From: Eledone cirrhosa
Taxonomy: Eukaryota > Mollusca > Cephalopoda > Octopoda > Eledonidae
Length of the DNA stretch: 64,000 bases
Assembly (NCBI GenBank): GCA_964016885.1
Contig: OZ024743.1
Span: 174,355,706-174,419,705 of the forward strand
Reading direction: 5' to 3'
In this document: positions 47,301-53,800 of the stretch, piece after piece
How positions within the stretch are numbered: position 1 is the first letter of the stretch
Layout of the letters: each line of letters starts with the position of its first letter
Position numbers and translations under genes: made by a program
The notes under the pieces: model-generated
What the model was told of the DNA's origin: nothing
What the model saw: the letters and a program-made list of their open reading frames with translations, nothing else
Databases searched by the model: none

Positions 47301-50300
47301 AGACATCGCTCCTCACATATCTGATCATTCGGAAGTGGATCCATGTTTGTCAGACTCGGTTTCAGAGGATGATGGGGAATTTTATGTTACATATTCTATA
47401 AAGATGGAGTTTTTGACTCTGTTATCGCAGCTATTTGGACCACTGGAAGAACTCGAAAACAAAGGTATGTTGTCTTTGTCACAAGAATTGTTTAATGTTT
47501 TGTGTTGTGATAATGGGCTGGTGTTGTCACCATCCATTCCTCATCTATCTCTTGAGATTAAGTCTTAATGTCCTGTATCACATCAAACAACATTAGTAAA
47601 ACATTCTTGAAATGAATAGTGCTACGAGGGTAGGCTGAAAAGTTCATAGGCTGACTATGAAGGAGTGATGCTAGAGCTGTGAAATCTTACATGTGTTAAT
47701 TTCAATTAATTTTATTAATTAATGCATTGTTTCTTTCCAGGGTCTATGTTGAAAAATAAACCTCATTTGGTCATTCCATGAGAGTATCTTGGTCAGCCTA
47801 TAAACTTTTCAGCCAATCCTTGTATGTCTGCTAAGCATTAAAAATAGGTCTTTACTCTTAATATTGTAAATATTCAGAAAGATTTGTCCATTAGTAAAGA
47901 CACTATAAATATTTGAATTAACAGACCCATTTTTTTAACATATTATCTGCCTAATCTTTACTATGAGAACTCTAAACTTCAACTACTGGTAAGAGTGTCA
48001 TGATTAGATCTAATAATAGAGCTTATAACTTAGGTGAAGGTGCATGGCTGAGTGATTAGAGAATTGGATTCACAATTGTGAGGTTGTCAGTTATGTCCTT
48101 GAGCAAGACAATTTATTTATCATTGCTCCTTCTCCCTGGATTTATGACCGGTAGACAGTATTAGTAATTGGAAAGACCGATTGAAACATTGTTTCCTCTG
48201 TCTGATTTGAGGAGCTATACCCCACTTGCTAAGCAAATGAGGTCTGGGATTTTGTCGATTGATTGTTATATATAACTTAGAGGTTTAGCTTTCACATCCT
48301 CAGAAAATAATAATTCATTTGGTGTATATACACATATGATCAATGGTGAGTCCTTATATTGGTTATTTTCAAACTTTTTTTGTTTCTTGCTGAATCTTCC
48401 TGAGAACTATGTTAAAGGTACACTGTGGGCATGTTAGTTTCATGAGTAGATAGTTCCATTGTTTCAATAACTTCTCATCGGAACTGACTGAGGGCCAACA
48501 CAACATAATAGGTGTGTGTGTGAATATGTATGTATGGACCTGTAACTCTTAATGGAGTCATAGAGGACTTTAAATCTGGTGGAGCCCATCCCTATCCTAG
48601 TCTGAACATAGCTGATTTCTTCCAGAGAAGGAGAGAAAGAATAACAGAGAGGGAGTGAGAAAGATATAGAGGAACAGTCATCCCTGATACCCAATTGGTA
48701 AATTTTTTTTATTGATCTTTAAAGGATAAAAGACAAAGTTGACTTAGGTGGGATTTGAACCGTAAATCATTTTACCCAATGTTCTAATGACTTTCCATTT
48801 CACTGCCTCATGTATGAATAATGTATTAATATATCAAATTTTCTTTTCTTTCTCTCTCAATCAGTGCCTGATAAAGATGGTTTTATTCATACAAAACTGT
48901 CATTAGATAATTTGTCTGCTTTACACAAGACTTTATCAGAAATTTGTCAATCAAAAAAAGGTAAGAATTGAGGTTTTTTCTTATTTGTATTTGATACTTC
49001 ACACATGTCTGTATGTTTAGGTGTGTGTCTGTGTTCTGCCATAATCATATATCATTGTTTAGGTGTGTATCATAATTTGTATGTTTAGTTGTGTATCATA
49101 ATTTGTATGTTTAGGTGTGTATCATAATTTGTATGTTTAGGTGTGTATCATAATCTTGCACTGGGTAATTGCTGGCCTTGTGCTAAAAGTAGAAACAATT
49201 ATCATATATAATAACTGGCTGTGTATATCCAGTTTAGAATAGATGTACCATATCCCTGTGTTTCATAAGATGCAACTAAAAAGGTTGGCACTGTAAAACT
49301 TACCTCAAAAAGGACCCCCATTATGAGTACAAAGCTATGAGATCCCACAAGATCTGCTTTAGCTGAGAAAATAACTCTTAAAATACTTATGTTACTTGAT
49401 GAATTGTTTCCAACAGACAACATGCTTTGCAGCATAGAGTTACAGCTCTTTACATTCTGATTTCAAATTCCACTGAGGTTAACTTTATCTTTCATCTTTA
49501 CAGGGTTGATAAAATAATGTACCAGTAATGTACTTGGGGCGATTTAGTCGACTTTCCCCTCCCCCAAAATTGTTGGCCTTGTGCCTAAATCAGAAACCAG
49601 TATTATCATTATTCATCATCATACATCCACTTTTCCCTGCAAGGGTGGGACGGGTCCTATTCAGCACAGTATCTCTCCATTCGTCACAAGGGTGGGACGG
49701 GTCCTATTCAGCACAGTATCTCTCCATTCGTCACAAGGGTGGGACGGGTCCTATTCAGCACAGTATCTCTCCATTCGTCACAAGGGTGGGACGGGTCCTA
49801 TTCAGCACAGTATCTCTCCATTCGTCACAAGGGTGGGACGGGTCCTATTCAGCACAGTATCTCTCCATTCGTCACAAGGGTGGGACGGGTCCTATTCAGC
49901 ACAGTATCTCTCCATTCGTCACAAGGGTGGGACGGGTCCTATTCAGCACAGTATCTCTCCATTCGTCACAAGGGTGGGACGGGTCCTATTCAGCACAGTA
50001 TCTCTCCATTCGTCACAAGGGTGGGATGGGTCCTATTCAGCACAGTATCTCTCCATTCGTCACAAGGGTGGGACGGGTCCTATTCAGCACAGTATCTCTC
50101 CATTCGTCACAAGGGTGGGATGGGTCCTATTCAGCACAGTATCTCTCCATTCGTCACAAGGGTGGGACGGGTCCTATTCAGCACAGTATCTCTCCATTCG
50201 TCACAAGGGTGGGATGGGTCCTATTCAGCACAGTATCTCTCCATTCGTCACAAGGGTGGGATGGGTCCTATTCAGCACAGTATCTCTCCATTCGTCACAA

Positions 50301-50637
50301 GGGTGGGACGGGTCCTATTCAGCACAGTATCTCTCCATTCGTCACGGTCCATTGTTGTCTCCTCTGTGAGTTTCAGCGATTATTTATAATTTTTGTTGTT
50401 ATTGCTGTTAATTTCTATTCTCCCAGAATCTAAAAATAAGGAAAATGTTAATTTCTCACTTTCGGAGTTTGTGGAGGAGTCAGCAGATATGCAGGAAGTA
50501 CAAAATACAGCATCATCATCATCATACACAACAACTGACTCACTTTCACAAATTATGAGGGAACAACAGGAGGGACAAATTGAACTTGAGTTAAAGGTTG
50601 GGAAAATTTCTTTCTGGGTTGTTTTTCAATAGTTTCG

Positions 50638-50678
<41 letters not shown>

Positions 50679-50820
50679 GTGTTCTTGTGCAAGATGCTTC
50701 AGTTCACATTGCTTATTCTGAGTCATCATCATACACAACAACTGACTCACTTTCACAAATTATGAGGGAACAACAGGAGGGACAAATTGAACTTGAGTTA
50801 AAGGTTTTTCAATAGTTTCG

Positions 50821-50877
<57 letters not shown>

Positions 50878-53800
50878 GTGTTCTTGTGCAAGATGCTTCA
50901 GTTCACATTGCTTATTCTGAGTCATCATCATACACAACAACTGACTCACTTTCACAAATTATGAGGGAACAACAGGAGGGACAAATTGAACTTGAGTTAA
51001 AGGTTGGGAAAATTTCTTTCTGGGTTGTTTTTCGATAGTTTCGTTTTTTACTATTTTATTTTTGTATTTTGTTATTATAATCATCATTTTTTTACATGGC
51101 CTAGAGGTTAAGGTATTGGACTCGCAATTATATATATATGTATATATATATGTTAGTAGGGTGTGTAAGAACAGTTGCAGGTGGCGTGCCATTCGAAGCA
51201 CTCAATACTGTTATGAGGTCCATTTCATTTACAGCAACACTGACTTTAACTCTTAAATATATCTATATTTGTATATATATATCCACACACACACACACAC
51301 ACACACACGCACATATGTATAGACATATACATATATGTTGTGTTCTTGTGCAAGATGCTTCAGTTCACATTGCTTATTCTGAGTCTGTGGAGCATAGTTT
51401 GTCTTATGGTTCAGCTGGCCATTGTAGTCAGTACATGAAATATTTGTATGTGATAAAAAATTCTTAATAACAAAACTGATCCTTGCCATTTCATTTTCAG
51501 CTTCAGAGGAACGACCCAGTCACTGTAGGGAAGTTGAAGATGCTTTGTGATGAGTTTCCTGGTTATGATGCCAATATTATTGAAACTATATTTCAAGAAA
51601 ATGAGTGAGTATACTGTATTTCATTAAAGATATTCCAACCTTGACCATCCAATATATATATACTGCAGTTGGTTGGAGCTTCTGGTTAGGAGATAGGAAT
51701 TAATAATATTATATCAGAGATTATGGACAAACTAGTGTTGGGGCTATTGTGGAGATTGTTTAGCTCCCAAGTCAGCCTTGATTGAACAGACCTATGGTCA
51801 AAGATATTCCAGTTATATCCATCCTATCTTTTTATCTTGGACTACATTTGTAATATGTCCTTTCTGTTGCTATGACAAACGGGTGTGATTTGAGGGATAT
51901 TTGACTACTTTTTCTAGCTAGTAAAGTGACCATGTATAGACTCCCTTGCTGGCTAGAATACTTTTGATCACAGGTGTGCTTGATCAGCATTGAGTTGGGT
52001 CTAAAGAACAGCAACAGTTGAGATTGTCATGGATGGAATGTCTTTAGTCACAGATCTGCTTGATCAGGGTAGACCTGTAGCTAAACAACTACAGCATTGA
52101 AAGTTAGGATGGCCATAGCTGGAATGCCTTTCATTGTAGATCTGGATAAGGGTAAACCTGATGATAAACAAATTCAGAAACAAAAAAAATGGCATGATCA
52201 TGACTGGAATGCCCTTGGTTGTAGGTTTGGTGGATGGAAGCAGACCCAGGGCTAAACAACTAGAATGAAAAGAGTTGGCAGGGTCATAACAGGAACATCT
52301 TTGATTCATTTTATATTTATTCTCTTTCTATTCCAGTTACAATTACACAACAACTCTAGCTTTCTTAAATGGTTTTCCAGCAAAGTCAGCCTTGGATAAC
52401 AAAGTGTTTTCAGATTCTCCACAGCAATGTATTACAAAACAAACGGTAAGTTGTTTGTATGTCAATGTGTATATCTGGTTTGTGTGTTAATCAAGTGGCT
52501 GCTTAACTGACTGATTTTCTGCAGTTAGTGTTGCAGATAGTTAAGTCATTTATGTCTAAAACAACTCCAGGAGCTTTGACCCCTCTTCATTTCTCATGCA
52601 TGCTGGACCCATAGCCTCTGTGGATTCCATAGACTCCATCACAGTGTTGTTCAATATGTCTGAATCTGACTTGTGTGCTTGCCTAAATTGTTGATGGTCA
52701 GGTGGCTGGTTGGATGATTTTCTGAAGTTAGTGCTGCAAATAGTTAAGTCATCTGCATCATTGCACTTCAGGAGTCTTCATCCTTCTTCATTTCTTGCAC
52801 TTGACTCATAACCTCCATGGACACCTTAGAAGTCATCACAATATTGCCCAAACATGTCTATTAAAATCACCAGCTGTAATAATGAGGTCACTGTAATTTT
52901 ATAACAAGCTAGTCTGCAGAAGGGCCGCATAAAAGTTGTCCTTCAGTTCATCTGAACCCTTCAGTCGTGTCAAGGACACGACAACCTTCCTAGTGTTGGT
53001 GATTTACATGATAAACGCACCCAGTACATGCTGTAAAGTGCTTGGGGATAGGAAGGGCATCCAGTGGCAGAAATCTTGCGAAACAAAGGGTTGAGAGGAC
53101 CCTCAGTTGTGCCAAAGGCATAACCTTTCCTGTGCACTGGAACGTAAGACTATACATAAGCAAGACACTTATCCTTGGTCTGCCTGGGAGATCAGTGTCT
53201 CCACTTCAATACTATCTTTGTATGGACCTGTCCAACCCTTGCTAGCAGGGAAAGCAGATGTTAAAATGATGATGATGATAATGATGGTAATAAAAGGGTT
53301 AACATTCATACTATGTGTTTATTTCCTTTATTTATTTCTCCTTCTGTATTTTTATTGTATTTCAGAATAAACCAAAAATCTATTCTAGAAACCGTTTCCT
53401 CAACTGGATCCAAGTTCCTAAAGTAGATTACCAGAACCTAATTGTCTTTTACAAACAGCGTCTTAGTGACTTGACTGCAAAAAAACATTTGTATAACACA
53501 CAGTGTTTATGTTTAGCTAAAGAATATAACCAGTCTCAGGTAAACAAACATCTTTTCTCTTTCTTTTCAGTCATCATCATCATCATCATTATCATCATCA
53601 TCATCATCACACCTCTATTTTTCATGCTTACATGGGTTAAAGGGGTTATGTTATGTACTGTGACCAAACTGGTATGGTGACTATGTCCTGGCTTAGTGGT
53701 TAGGGTATTGGACTCAAGATCATAAGGGCTTGCTTGATTCTTGGACTGGGTGGCATGTTGTGTTCTTGAGTAAAATACTTCCTTTCACACTGCTTTTCAT

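Noticed and set aside
49528..50433. Three long overlapping forward frames (up to 301 codons) with 47-residue repeats
   Set aside because: They arise because a 47-bp repeat without stops stays open in all frames; no start context, homology or splice support.
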